Below are positions 34,602 through 43,896 of a stretch of 53,147 nucleotides of DNA, in pieces. This DNA comes from a bacterium (GTDB lineage Bacteria; CG2-30-53-67; CG2-30-70-394): contig JAJRSX010000079.1 of assembly GCA_024278555.1 (NCBI GenBank), positions 1 through 53,147 on the forward strand, given 5' to 3'. A program made the position numbers and the translations under genes. Under the pieces are notes generated by a model, which saw only the letters and a list, made by a program, of their open reading frames with translations, ran no database searches and was not told the DNA's origin. Numbering within the stretch: position 1 is the first letter of the stretch; each line of letters begins with the position of its first letter.

Positions 34602-35091
34602 GGGGAGATCCCTGACCACGATTGGACACCAGTCCGGCGATCACCTCCAGCCGGTTAGCGCACGAGGTGGTGTCGGCGGCCTGGAGGACAAAGGTGGGGA
34701 GGCGGAAGCCGCACAGGGGGGTGGGAGGGTGGGGCGCGGTGGCGCGGCTCGGCGGGGCCGTGGCCGGCGGCAGCAGGTCGACCACCGCGTCGATCGCCGA
34801 GGTGGCGACGATCGCCTCCGGGCCGAAGAGATCGCCCACCTCCACCACCCCGACCTCGCGGACCTCCAGGCGGCCGGCGATCCGCGCCGGCGGTCTCCCC
34901 CACGGCCGCCCATCCCGTTCGGCGACCTCCACCACGTCGTCCGCCACCAGCCGGTGGCCGCGGCGCAGCAGCTCCAGGGCGACGTCACTCTTGCCCGCCC
35001 CGCTCGGGCCGCGGAGCAGGAGCCCCCGTCCGCGGACCACGATGAGGGAGGCGTGGAGGTGGTGGTTCGACGCCGACCGGCGCGGGGTCAC
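34594..35091 (-). CDS. hprK: HPr kinase/phosphorylase, C-terminal kinase domain only
   Basis: LLLRGPSGAGKSDVALELLRRGHRLVADDVVEV; RLEVREVGVVEV. Confidence 0.88.
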   Translation of the reverse strand: MTPRRSASNHHLHASLIVVRGRGLLLRGPSGAGKSDVALELLRRGHRLVADDVVEVAERDGRPWGRPPARIAGRLEVREVGVVEVGDLFGPEAIVATSAIDAVVDLLPPATAPPSRATAPHPPTPLCGFRLPTFVLQAADTTSCANRLEVIAGLVSNRGQGSPHG

Positions 35092-35576
35092 GCAGCCGTG
35101 TCCTCGAACATCTCCCGCTCCATCTGCGCCACCAGGTGCTGGATCGCGGTCGCCGAATTGAGCTCCATGACCTCCGAGCGGAAGCCCGGGGCGCGCACCA
35201 TGCGGGCGAGGCGGGCGAGGACCTGGAGGTGGTCGCGGCTCTTGCTGGTCACCGGTGCGGCGATCAGGAAGAGGAGGTGGACCGGGGCATTGTCGCTGGC
35301 ATCGAACTCGACCCCCTTGTGCGACAGGCCGAGGACGATGCGCAGCTCATTGAGGTCCGGGATCTTGGCGTGGGGGATCGCCACCCCGTCGCCGATGCCG
35401 GTGGAGCCGAGGGCCTCGCGTTCGAGCATCGCGGCAAGTGCCTGCTCGTGGGTCGGGGTGTTGCCGTCCCGGCATGCCACCTCGCACAGCTCGCGGAGGA
35501 CCGCGACCTTGGTCTCCCCGGAAAGCTCCGGGATGATGTGGTCCTCTCCCAGGTGGTCAGCGATGATCAGGGTCAT
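35088..35576 (-). CDS. ptsN: PTS IIA-like nitrogen regulatory protein PtsN
   Basis: REALGSTGIGDGVAIPHAKIPDLNELRIVLGLS; HLLFLIAAP. Confidence 0.92.
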   Translation of the reverse strand: MTLIIADHLGEDHIIPELSGETKVAVLRELCEVACRDGNTPTHEQALAAMLEREALGSTGIGDGVAIPHAKIPDLNELRIVLGLSHKGVEFDASDNAPVHLLFLIAAPVTSKSRDHLQVLARLARMVRAPGFRSEVMELNSATAIQHLVAQMEREMFEDTAA

Positions 35577-35630
35577 GGTTGGCTCCGGCCGCGGGGCGGG
35601 AAGATACCACTTTTGTCGCTGTGTCTCCTC

Positions 35631-36182
35631 CTACTGGTTCTCGATCAGGTCGAAGCGGCGGAGCTTTTCACCGGTACCCCGGGTGAGGATCCGCAGGCGG
35701 CCGTCGACCACGTCGCGGTAGGCCCAGAGGGGCTCGTCGTGGTCCTCCATCAGGCGGATCGCCTCGTACTCCGGGAGCGTCTCGACGTTGATGTCGCGGG
35801 TCTCCTCGATCCGTCCGAGGCTCTCCAGGAGCGCCTCGGAGACGGTCGGCTCCGGCGCGAGGTTGTCCGGGGAGGTGAGCTTCTGGACCCGCGCCTTGGC
35901 CTCGGTGCGCTTGTCGTGGTCGCGCCTAAGCTGGCGCTCCAGCTTGGTGGTGGCGCGGTCAATGGCGGCGTACATGTCGTCGGAGCGCTCCTGCGCCTGG
36001 AAGAGGGTGCGCGGCCCCTTGGCGATGATGTCGGCGATCTGCAGGTTGCGCTCCACCGACAGGGTGACGTGCAGGCGGCTCTGATCGTCGAGGAGACGGG
36101 TGAGCTTTTCGCATCGCTCCTCCGCGTGGCTGCGCAGGCCGTCGGTGAGCTCCATGTGACGCGCCGAGATCGATAGATTCAT
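35631..36182 (-). CDS. hpf: Ribosome hibernation-promoting factor, long form
   Basis: MNLSISARHMELTDGLRSHAEERCEKL; DMYAAIDRATTKLERQLRR; C-terminal EYEAIRLMEDHDEPLWAYRD. Confidence 0.93.
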   Translation of the reverse strand: MNLSISARHMELTDGLRSHAEERCEKLTRLLDDQSRLHVTLSVERNLQIADIIAKGPRTLFQAQERSDDMYAAIDRATTKLERQLRRDHDKRTEAKARVQKLTSPDNLAPEPTVSEALLESLGRIEETRDINVETLPEYEAIRLMEDHDEPLWAYRDVVDGRLRILTRGTGEKLRRFDLIENQ

Positions 36183-36386
36183 TGCTCCCCCAAGAGAGTG
36201 TGGCCAGGGGTAAGTTCAGACGTCCGTCCGTGTCCCGCCAGGCTTCTACCAGCGGCCGTGGTGGTGGACGTGGGGGCTCCGGCTGGCCGTCCGGAGCGCG
36301 TCTGGGATGCTGGTCGCACGGTGGGTTGTGACCGGGTGTGGCGGGCGATGGCTCGAACTCTTTCTTCGTGGGCCCTGACCATGAGT

Positions 36387-37823
36387 CTAGTACCCTCGCC
36401 GGCGGCTGGCGGCGGGGAGGATCTTCAGCTCTTCGCGGTATTTGGCCACCGTACGCCGGGCGATCTTGATCCCCTCCTGGGCCAGGAGGTTAGCGAGGGA
36501 CTGATCGCTGAGACAGCGTTTGGGGTCCTCTTCGGCGAGGATCTCCCGCAGGCGGTTCTTCACGTAGACCGCCGACAGGTCCTCGCCGTGGGTCGACTTG
36601 AGGCTGCTGGAGAAGAAGTACTTGAGCTCGAAGATGCCGCGCTCGCAGTGCAGGTACTTGTTGCTGGTGACCCGTGAGATGGTCGACTCGTGCATCCCCA
36701 GGTCCTCGGCGACGTCGCGCAGGATGAGCGGCCGCAGGTAATTGGGACCCTTGAGGAAGAAGTCGCGTTGGAAGCGGAGGATCGACTCGGTGGTCCGGTA
36801 GATCGTCTTCTGCCGCTGGTCGAGGCTCTTGATGAGGGCCATCGCGTGGTTGAGCTTCTCCTTGATGAACTCGCGCGAAGCGGCGTCCATCTCCTCGCTG
36901 TTCAGCCGCTTGTACATCTCCAGGTAATAGGGGGAGATGCGCGGCCGCGGCAGGCCGTCGTCGTTCAGGCGGATCTCGAACTGGTCGCCCTTGCGGACCA
37001 CGTAGACGTCCGGGACGACGTAGATCGGCGCGTCGCTGTCGAAGCGGCGCCCCGGCTTCGGTTCGAGCTGGCGGAGCTGGTGCAGTGCCGCCAGGATTTC
37101 GTCGACACTGGTCTCCAGGGCCTCCGCCACCTCCGTGTACCGGCGGGTCTCCAGATCCTTCAGATAGTTGCGGATCAGCGGCTCGACCAGGGGGTGGGGA
37201 TCGGCGACCTGTTTGAGCTGCAGGAGGAGACACTCGGTGAGGTCGCGGGCAAAGGCGCCGACCGGGTCGAGGCGGCGCAGGTGGGTGAGGACCTTGGGGA
37301 TCTGCTCCACTGGGCAGTGGCAGAGCTGCGACAGGGCCTCGTCGTTCTCGCGCAGGTAGCCGTCGCCGTCGAGGCAGCCGATGAGACACGGCCCGATCTT
37401 CTTGACGAACTCCGGCAGGTTGCTCACCCGGAGCTGCCACACCAGGTGGTCGGCGAGGGAGCGCTCCACCGTATAGGTGGACTCCAGGGTCGGGCGCTCT
37501 CCGTCGTCGAGGGGCACCCCCGCCTCCGCCTGGAAGCCGGAGCCGATGGCGGAGTCCATGTACTGCTCCCAGTCGAGCTCCTCCCCACCGCTCCCCTCCT
37601 CCTTCGCCTTCTCCTTCTCCGTGGCCGATTCGGCGACCCGTTGCTCCACCGTGCCCTCTTCCAGGGTCTCCTCCTCGAGGACCGGGTTCTCCACCATCTC
37701 CTCCTGGATCGCCTGCTCCAGATCGAGGCGGGAGAGCTGCAGGAGGCGGATCGCCTGCTGAAGCTGGGGGGTCATCACCAGCTTCTGGGTCAGCTTGAGG
37801 GAGAGCTTGGGACTCAGCTGCAT
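36387..37823 (-). CDS. rpoN: RNA polymerase sigma-54 factor
   Basis: LSPKLSLKLTQKLVMTPQLQQAIRLLQLSRLDLEQAIQEEMVENPVLEE; RPLILRDVAEDLGMHESTISRVTSNKYLHCERGIFELKYFFSS; ARRTVAKYREEL. Confidence 0.97.
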   Translation of the reverse strand: MQLSPKLSLKLTQKLVMTPQLQQAIRLLQLSRLDLEQAIQEEMVENPVLEEETLEEGTVEQRVAESATEKEKAKEEGSGGEELDWEQYMDSAIGSGFQAEAGVPLDDGERPTLESTYTVERSLADHLVWQLRVSNLPEFVKKIGPCLIGCLDGDGYLRENDEALSQLCHCPVEQIPKVLTHLRRLDPVGAFARDLTECLLLQLKQVADPHPLVEPLIRNYLKDLETRRYTEVAEALETSVDEILAALHQLRQLEPKPGRRFDSDAPIYVVPDVYVVRKGDQFEIRLNDDGLPRPRISPYYLEMYKRLNSEEMDAASREFIKEKLNHAMALIKSLDQRQKTIYRTTESILRFQRDFFLKGPNYLRPLILRDVAEDLGMHESTISRVTSNKYLHCERGIFELKYFFSSSLKSTHGEDLSAVYVKNRLREILAEEDPKRCLSDQSLANLLAQEGIKIARRTVAKYREELKILPAASRRRGY

Positions 37824-38003
37824 GGAGGTCTCTTCGGTGCACCCTCTTGATGTGTGAGCCAGCCTGCCGTTGCTACGGTGGCGATCCGGACGGTGTGATC
37901 GCACCACGCGGTGCGGCAGCGGACAAGGTGAGCGACCATTCTCCCATCCGAGAGGCCCACCGTGCGAGCGGCTCGACAGGTGTCGAATACCTCCGGGTGT
38001 CGC

Positions 38004-38732
38004 CTAGTCATCGCAATCCAGAATGAAGTTCTCACCCAAGTATACTGCCCGCGCGAGGTCGCTCTTGGCGATGTCGCACGACGGCCCGGAGAGGAGCATC
38101 TCCCCCTCGTTCATGATGAAGGCGGTGTCGACGATCGACAGGGTGTCACGCACCGAGTGGTCGGTGATCAACACCCCGATCCCCTGGGCGCGCAGGTTGA
38201 GGATGATCTCCTGGATGTCGGCCACGGCGATCGGGTCGACGCCGGCGAACGGCTCGTCGAGGAGGATGAAGGCGGGGTCCAGTACCAGGGCGCGGGCGAT
38301 CTCCGCCCGCCGCCGCTCGCCGCCGGAGAGGGCGTAGCCGGGCGACGCCCGCACGTGGGCGATGGAGAGCTCCGCAAGCAGCCGTTCGCACCGCTCCTGG
38401 CGCTCCCCGCGCGGGATGTCGAGGGTCTCGGCCACCGCCAGGAGGTTCTCCTCCACCGACAGGCGGCGAAAGATCGACGGCTCCTGCGGCAGGTATGAGA
38501 TGCCCAGCCGCGCCCGCCGGAACATGGGGGTATCGCTGATCTCCTCCTGGTTGAGAAAGATATGGCCGTCATCCAGGGGGATCAGGCCGACGGTCATGTA
38601 GAAGCTGGTGGTCTTGCCGGCGCCATTCGGCCCCAGGAGGCCGACGATCTCGCCGCGATGGATGGCGAAGGAGACCCCCTTCACCACCTGCCGGCCGCCG
38701 AACTGCTTCTGTAGGTTCTCTACCTTGAGCAC
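38004..38732 (-). CDS. lptB: LPS export ABC transporter ATP-binding protein LptB
   Basis: LLGPNGAGKTTSFYMTVGLI; LSGGERRRAEIARAL; ILLDEPFAGVDPIAV. Confidence 0.96.
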   Translation of the reverse strand: MLKVENLQKQFGGRQVVKGVSFAIHRGEIVGLLGPNGAGKTTSFYMTVGLIPLDDGHIFLNQEEISDTPMFRRARLGISYLPQEPSIFRRLSVEENLLAVAETLDIPRGERQERCERLLAELSIAHVRASPGYALSGGERRRAEIARALVLDPAFILLDEPFAGVDPIAVADIQEIILNLRAQGIGVLITDHSVRDTLSIVDTAFIMNEGEMLLSGPSCDIAKSDLARAVYLGENFILDCDD

Positions 38733-38756
38733 GGTGCCCGTTCTCCTGGAGCGACC

Positions 38757-39602
38757 CTACTCGGGCCGGTAGCGGATGGTCCCACGCTCTACCCGGACTT
38801 GTCGCGTTTGAAGGTCGAGGTGGATGGCGTCGCCGCGGATCTCGTTGCCCCCCTCTGCCAGGCGTGCCTGCCCGGTGAGGGTAAGGTGGTGGCGGAGGAG
38901 GTCGTAGTGGGCCTCCTTTGCCGCGCCGCGTCGGCCGCCATCGACCACCCGCACGCCGCCGACCGCGTCGATCCGCTGCACGGTGGTGCCGTTGGCGTTG
39001 GTGTGGACGGTGATGTCGTCGCCCCACAGGTGGCGGGTCCCGCTCACCACCTCTACCTTGCCTCTCAGGTGCGCCACCCCGCGCAGGTCGTCCGCCTCGA
39101 TGGTGTCCGCCACCACCCGCACCGCCGGGTTGGCGCCCTCCGCCGGCACCAGCAGGTGGCCGGCGACCACCGCGACCGTGCGCCGGCGGGTGTCGAGGTC
39201 GATCCGCTCGCCCGCCACCTCGCGCCCCGCGCCCCACACCTTTGCCTTGCCGGTGAGGGTGGAGCGGCCCGAGGCCCCATCGAAGTCGGCCGCCTCGGCG
39301 GTGGCGGTGTACGGCCCGTAGATGAGCTGCACCGCCCCCTTCGCCACCACCCGGCGGAGGGTGTGGCCGGGCGTCTCCAGGGTGAGGTCGACCCGCGCGG
39401 CGCGCAGCCGCTGGGCGCCGCTGGTGATCTCCACATGGCCGGTGAAGGTGAGCCGGCCGCCGGCCAGCTCCCCCTCCAGTCGGTCCGCGGTGGCGTCGAG
39501 CCCCGCCGCCAGGGTGAGCGGCGGCGGCGACGGTGCCCAGCCGCCGGAGGCGGCGGCCGGCGCCGCCGTGGCCGCGAGGATGAGGAGGAGGGCGGCGATC
39601 AT
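38757..39602 (-). CDS. lptA: LptA/OstA-like periplasmic LPS transport protein
   Basis: OstA-like repeats (RLTFTGHVEITSGAQRLRAARVDL; LRGKVEVVSGTRHLWGDDITVH); position upstream of lptB. Confidence 0.85.
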   Translation of the reverse strand: MIAALLLILAATAAPAAASGGWAPSPPPLTLAAGLDATADRLEGELAGGRLTFTGHVEITSGAQRLRAARVDLTLETPGHTLRRVVAKGAVQLIYGPYTATAEAADFDGASGRSTLTGKAKVWGAGREVAGERIDLDTRRRTVAVVAGHLLVPAEGANPAVRVVADTIEADDLRGVAHLRGKVEVVSGTRHLWGDDITVHTNANGTTVQRIDAVGGVRVVDGGRRGAAKEAHYDLLRHHLTLTGQARLAEGGNEIRGDAIHLDLQTRQVRVERGTIRYRPE

Positions 39603-40222
39603 GCGACGCGGCGCCGGGCAGACGACGGAGCGATGGCCTCGGGATCGCCGGCGGCGGGGTGGGGGGATGGCGGCGGGGTGACTACCAGGTGGACCGCCTC
39701 TTCCACGGTGATCCGGCGGGTGGCCACGTCGTAGGTGAACCCCTCCCCGGCGATCCGATACGGCGGCCGCCGGAGGTCGAGGGGGCCGTCCCCGGTGAGG
39801 ACACGGCTGGGACCGTCGAAGTGGAGCTGGGGGGTGGTGAGACGCAGGCCGTCGGGATCGGTGATCCGCACCCCGCCGGTGAGGTCGAAGGTGAAGGAGG
39901 CGAGGTCCACGTGGCCGCTGGTCGCCTCCAGGTGGAGGAGGACCCGCTTGCCGTCGCGCAGGTCGGCGCGGATTGCCTCCACCTCCACCCGGTTGTCGTG
40001 CTCAAAGTAGCGGGCGCGGTGCGCCTTGAGGAGCCAGTGGGTCAGCTCACCCCGGGTCTCGGTAAAGGTGAAGTCGGTGACCACCGCCGGTGCGCCGTCC
40101 GCCTCGCCGCTGCCTGTGGGCGGCGCGGCCGGACCGTGGGCGAGGAGGAAATAGAGGGTGGCCACCAGGGCCACCGCCATCGTGGTGACCAGTGTGGAGG
40201 TGGGTGTGACGCGCAGGATCAT
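39599..40222 (-). CDS. lptC: LPS export protein LptC
   Basis: Single N-terminal TM; VTDFTFTETRGELTHWLLKAHRARYFEHDNRVEVEAIRADL. Confidence 0.82.
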   Translation of the reverse strand: MILRVTPTSTLVTTMAVALVATLYFLLAHGPAAPPTGSGEADGAPAVVTDFTFTETRGELTHWLLKAHRARYFEHDNRVEVEAIRADLRDGKRVLLHLEATSGHVDLASFTFDLTGGVRITDPDGLRLTTPQLHFDGPSRVLTGDGPLDLRRPPYRIAGEGFTYDVATRRITVEEAVHLVVTPPPSPHPAAGDPEAIAPSSARRRVA

Positions 40223-40298
40223 GGGCAGCGGTAGAAAGGGGAGTACACGGTGCCACGGTTGGTGCCGATGAAGGTACTAACAGAGCCGCGAGGGAACC

Positions 40299-40859
40299 AT
40301 GGCGACTACCGACCCCGACCCTACCCTCCTCTCCTTCTTCCGACGAGAGTTGGCGCGCATTGTCGCCGACGCAACGATCCCGTCACAGGAGACCATCGAC
40401 TACCTCAGCCGGATGCTCAGCCGCTTCGTGCGCACCGTCGACCTCTTTCCCGTCGACGGTCGCGGCGAGGCCATGGTGGCGGTGGCGGATATCCTCGGGG
40501 CGGCAGAGGGGTGTCGCGGGGTGGAGGGGATCGACACCTACGATCCGTTCGGCGAGGCGCGTTGGGTGCGCCACCTGGGGGACTACACCCTGTTCATGGC
40601 CGGGCTCTTTCGAGAGCGGGTGGAGCAGCGCGCCGGGGTACGGTTCTACGTCGACGTGGGGCGCCACGCCTACCACCGCGCCGCCGACTTTGAGGCGCTC
40701 CTCGACCCGCGCCGATCGCACCTCTTCGCGGAGCTCGCCGAGACCTTCGAGCTGTGCGTCGCCACCCTCACCACCTTTCGCCGCCGCGGCCGCGGCGCCG
40801 CTCTGCCTGCCCACGTGGTGGGCGACGGTCGGATCCTCTTCGGCCGCCTCGACGGTTGA
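40299..40859 (+). CDS. Hypothetical protein
   Basis: ORF with RBS-like region upstream; no family recognised. Confidence 0.55.
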   Translation: MATTDPDPTLLSFFRRELARIVADATIPSQETIDYLSRMLSRFVRTVDLFPVDGRGEAMVAVADILGAAEGCRGVEGIDTYDPFGEARWVRHLGDYTLFMAGLFRERVEQRAGVRFYVDVGRHAYHRAADFEALLDPRRSHLFAELAETFELCVATLTTFRRRGRGAALPAHVVGDGRILFGRLDG

Positions 40860-41049
40860 GCGCGACCGGCTTCTCGCATCCTGGATCGTCGGCCCCCGGT
40901 CGTTCCGTTGTGCCGGTTGTGGAGATCGCCCCGTGTCCCCCGGGGTGGAGTAGGGGACGACGATTATCGCGTAGCGCCTGACTTGCCTTTAGTCGCGCCC
41001 ATGCTAATTTTGAGAGGTCCTTGTTAACCCGTTGGCGGAGGTGTGTCTT

Positions 41050-41262
41050 ATGCCCTTTACCGGTTCCCAGGCCGAGCGTGCACGCAAGGAGAACCCCCGG
41101 TTTCGCAAGCTCGAGGAGGACCACTCCTCGTACGAGACGGAGTTGGAGAAGATCGAGCAAATCCGGCATCTCACCCCGGATCTCGAGGTGCGCAGGTTGA
41201 CCCTGAAGAAGCTCAAGCTCCAGGCCAAGGATGAGATGAAGATGATCCTCGGCTCCCTGTAG
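41050..41262 (+). CDS. YdcH/DUF465 family protein
   Basis: FRKLEEDHSSYETELEKIE...LEVRRLTLKKLKLQAKDEMKMIL. Confidence 0.85.
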   Translation: MPFTGSQAERARKENPRFRKLEEDHSSYETELEKIEQIRHLTPDLEVRRLTLKKLKLQAKDEMKMILGSL

Positions 41263-41284
41263 CCGGGTCGCAACGGACCCTTGG

Positions 41285-41315
41285 GGCCTCGGGCGGCGAC
41301 GCCCGGGGCCTTTTT
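41285..41315 (+). terminator. Rho-independent terminator
   Basis: GGCCTCGGGCG-GCGA-CGCCCGGGGCC followed by TTTTT. Confidence 0.75.
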
Positions 41316-41317
41316 CG

Positions 41318-41935
41318 TTGTCGTGGGGGTGTGTGGTGGTGGATCGCGGCGGGGTGGACCGGGGGGGGGACAAACAGGCGTGGCGCGCCCGTCTGCGGGC
41401 GGTGCGCGCGGCAGTGGAGGGGGAGGCGCGGCAGGCGGCGGCAGAGGCGGTCGCCGCCCGCCTCACCGCCTCACCCCTGTGGGCGGCGGCCGGGACCATC
41501 CTCGCCTACGCCGCCACCGCCACCGAGCTCCCCACCCTGCCGCTCCTGAGCGTCGCTCTGGCCGGGCACAAGCGGCTCTGCCTGCCGCGGGTCGCCGCCG
41601 ACGGCGACCTGATCCTCCACCGGGTCGAGGCGCTGGAGGGGCTCGTTCCCGGGTACCGCGGTCTGCTGGAGCCGGCCGCCGACGCGCCGCGGGTGGCTCC
41701 GGCGGAGGTCGACCTGGCGGTGGTCCCCGGGGTCGGCTTCGACCGCGATGGTGTCCGCCTCGGCCAGGGGGGCGGCCACTACGATCGCCTCCTCGCCCGG
41801 TTCGCGCCCACCTGCGTCGTCTGCGGCGCCGCCTTTGCCTGCCAGGTGGTGGCCCGCCTGCCGAGCCATCCGCACGATCGGCCGGTCGCCTACGTGGTCA
41901 CCGAACAGAGCCTTCTTCAGATCGGAACCACGTAA
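41318..41935 (+). CDS. 5-formyltetrahydrofolate cyclo-ligase
   Basis: DLAVVPGVGFDRDGVRLGQGGGHYDRLLA motif. Confidence 0.92.
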   Translation: MSWGCVVVDRGGVDRGGDKQAWRARLRAVRAAVEGEARQAAAEAVAARLTASPLWAAAGTILAYAATATELPTLPLLSVALAGHKRLCLPRVAADGDLILHRVEALEGLVPGYRGLLEPAADAPRVAPAEVDLAVVPGVGFDRDGVRLGQGGGHYDRLLARFAPTCVVCGAAFACQVVARLPSHPHDRPVAYVVTEQSLLQIGTT

Positions 41936-42055
41936 CCCTCTCAATGCTTTATGCTTCACCGCGGGGTGGTCGAAAAGCGCCTTATCCGGAGGCGTAAGTC
42001 GACCGCCCCGAAGGAGAGATTGAAGGCACCTCAGCCGGCGGAATGAATCGGTCTT

Positions 42056-43741
42056 ATGCGCCACCTGTTCCACCGAGGTCGGGAAGAGAGAGGGGAGGTT
42101 ACCTACCTCCTCTGGCTCGCCTTTCTCCTCGTCTTCATCCTCCCGATCCTCGTCCTCGTCCTGCTCCTGTATCAGGTGGCGCGGGGCGGCGGCGTCGACT
42201 CCATTACCTACCTCTTTGGTGCCATCGCCTTCGGCCTGATCGGCTTTGCCCTCCTGCGCGGCGAGCTTGCCGCGACCGGTGACGCGCCGGTGGTGGTGGC
42301 CGGGGGTGATGGAGAGGGCGACGGCGACACCCCACCGGCGGTGCGTCTGGAGGGGATTGCCAACCACTTCGACGACCTCCTCGAAGGGTTCCACGACACC
42401 TCCCACCAGCTCACCCGGCAGGTCCTGCAGCTCTCCTCCCTGAACGAGATCTCCGAGTTCGCCGCCCGCCTCACCGACCTCAACGACATGCTCGATCGGG
42501 TCTTGGTGCGCGCCATGCGGGTGGTGAACGCCGAGATCGGCTCGATCATGCGGCTGGTGGAGGGCGGCAAGGAGCTGGAGCTGATCGCCGCCTACGGCCT
42601 GGAGGTCGACGCGCGCATCGGCAGTCGGGTCGCGGTGGCCGACTCCCTGTCGCGGGTGGCGGTGCAGGAGGGCAAGGCGGTGGTGGTTGCCGATATCGCC
42701 ACCGACCCGCGGTTTGAGCGGTTCAACGACGCCAAGTACGGCGCCCCGAGCTTCCTCACCGTGCCGCTGTTTGCCCACGGCGAGCTGATCGGGGTGATCA
42801 ACCTGTCGAAGAAGCGCGACGGCGGCCCCTTCACCGAGGAGGATATCCACTTCCTCAACGCCGCCTTCGGCCAGATCGGCTTCGCCCTGGAAAACGCCCG
42901 CCTCTACGAGCGGATGGAGCAGGGGTATCGCGAGCTCAAGGGGCTCAACCAGCAGCTCAAGGGGTACGCCGCCGACCTGGAGGGGCAGATCCAGGCGCGC
43001 ACCCGGGAGGTCGAGGAGGCCAACGAACACCTGCGGGCGGAGATGGCGCGGGTGGCGGAGGCGGACCGGGTGAAGGCCGACTTCATCGCCTCGGTCTCCC
43101 ACGAGTTCCGCACCCCGCTCAACGCGGTCCTCGGCTTCTCCAGCCTCATCCTCTCGGGTCAGGAGGGGGAGATCCCGGAGCAGGTGCGTACCGACGTCGA
43201 GATGGTCCACCAGGCGGGCGAGCGGCTCCTGCGCATCGTCTCCAACATCCTCGACACCTCGCGCATCGAGACCGGAAACTTCGAGGTCGATCGCCGGCCC
43301 GTCGCCCTGGCGGAGATCCTTCACGAGGTGGCGGAGCGGGGGTGCGCCCTGCCGCGCGCCGAGGGGGTCACCTGTACGCACGACCTCCCCTCCAACCTCC
43401 ACCTGGTCTCCGCCGATCGCGACAAGCTGGTCAGCGCCCTGCTGCACCTGGTGGAGAACGCCTGCAAGTTCACCCAGGCGGGCGAGGTCCGCCTCGCCGG
43501 TGAGCAGCGCGGCAACCAGGCGGTGGTGACGGTCACCGACAGCGGCATCGGCATCGCCGAGCAGGACCTGCCGTACGTCTTAGACAAGTTCTGGCAGCAC
43601 CCGTCGCACCGGGGCATGGGGGGGACCGGCCTCGGCCTCGCCCTGGTGAAGCGGATCATCGAGCTCCACGACGGCACCATCGAGGTGGCGAGCCGTTCCG
43701 GCGGCCCCACCACCTTCACGGTGACCCTGCCGACCCTGTAG
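42056..43741 (+). CDS. Membrane-anchored GAF-domain sensor histidine kinase
   Basis: Two N-terminal TM helices; GAF region; FIASVSHEFRTPLNAVLGFSSLIL; VENACKFT; GTGLGLALVKRIIELH. Confidence 0.92.
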   Translation: MRHLFHRGREERGEVTYLLWLAFLLVFILPILVLVLLLYQVARGGGVDSITYLFGAIAFGLIGFALLRGELAATGDAPVVVAGGDGEGDGDTPPAVRLEGIANHFDDLLEGFHDTSHQLTRQVLQLSSLNEISEFAARLTDLNDMLDRVLVRAMRVVNAEIGSIMRLVEGGKELELIAAYGLEVDARIGSRVAVADSLSRVAVQEGKAVVVADIATDPRFERFNDAKYGAPSFLTVPLFAHGELIGVINLSKKRDGGPFTEEDIHFLNAAFGQIGFALENARLYERMEQGYRELKGLNQQLKGYAADLEGQIQARTREVEEANEHLRAEMARVAEADRVKADFIASVSHEFRTPLNAVLGFSSLILSGQEGEIPEQVRTDVEMVHQAGERLLRIVSNILDTSRIETGNFEVDRRPVALAEILHEVAERGCALPRAEGVTCTHDLPSNLHLVSADRDKLVSALLHLVENACKFTQAGEVRLAGEQRGNQAVVTVTDSGIGIAEQDLPYVLDKFWQHPSHRGMGGTGLGLALVKRIIELHDGTIEVASRSGGPTTFTVTLPTL

Positions 43742-43896
43742 GAGCGGGGTTGTACCCGCGGAACAGGCCCCAGCTTGAGATCGGGGTGCCTGCCGCGCTA
43801 TCTGCGGATCGCGGTTGGCGAGCGAGCGCCTCGAGCGGATCCGCGTCGGGCCTGCCGCGCTGCGCGCGGATCGCGGGTGCCCCCGCTCCTACAGGG
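43739..43896. repeat. REP/BIME-like element
   Basis: GTAGGAGCGGGGTTGTACCCGCGG...GGATCGCGGGTGCCCCCGCTCCTAC. Confidence 0.75.
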
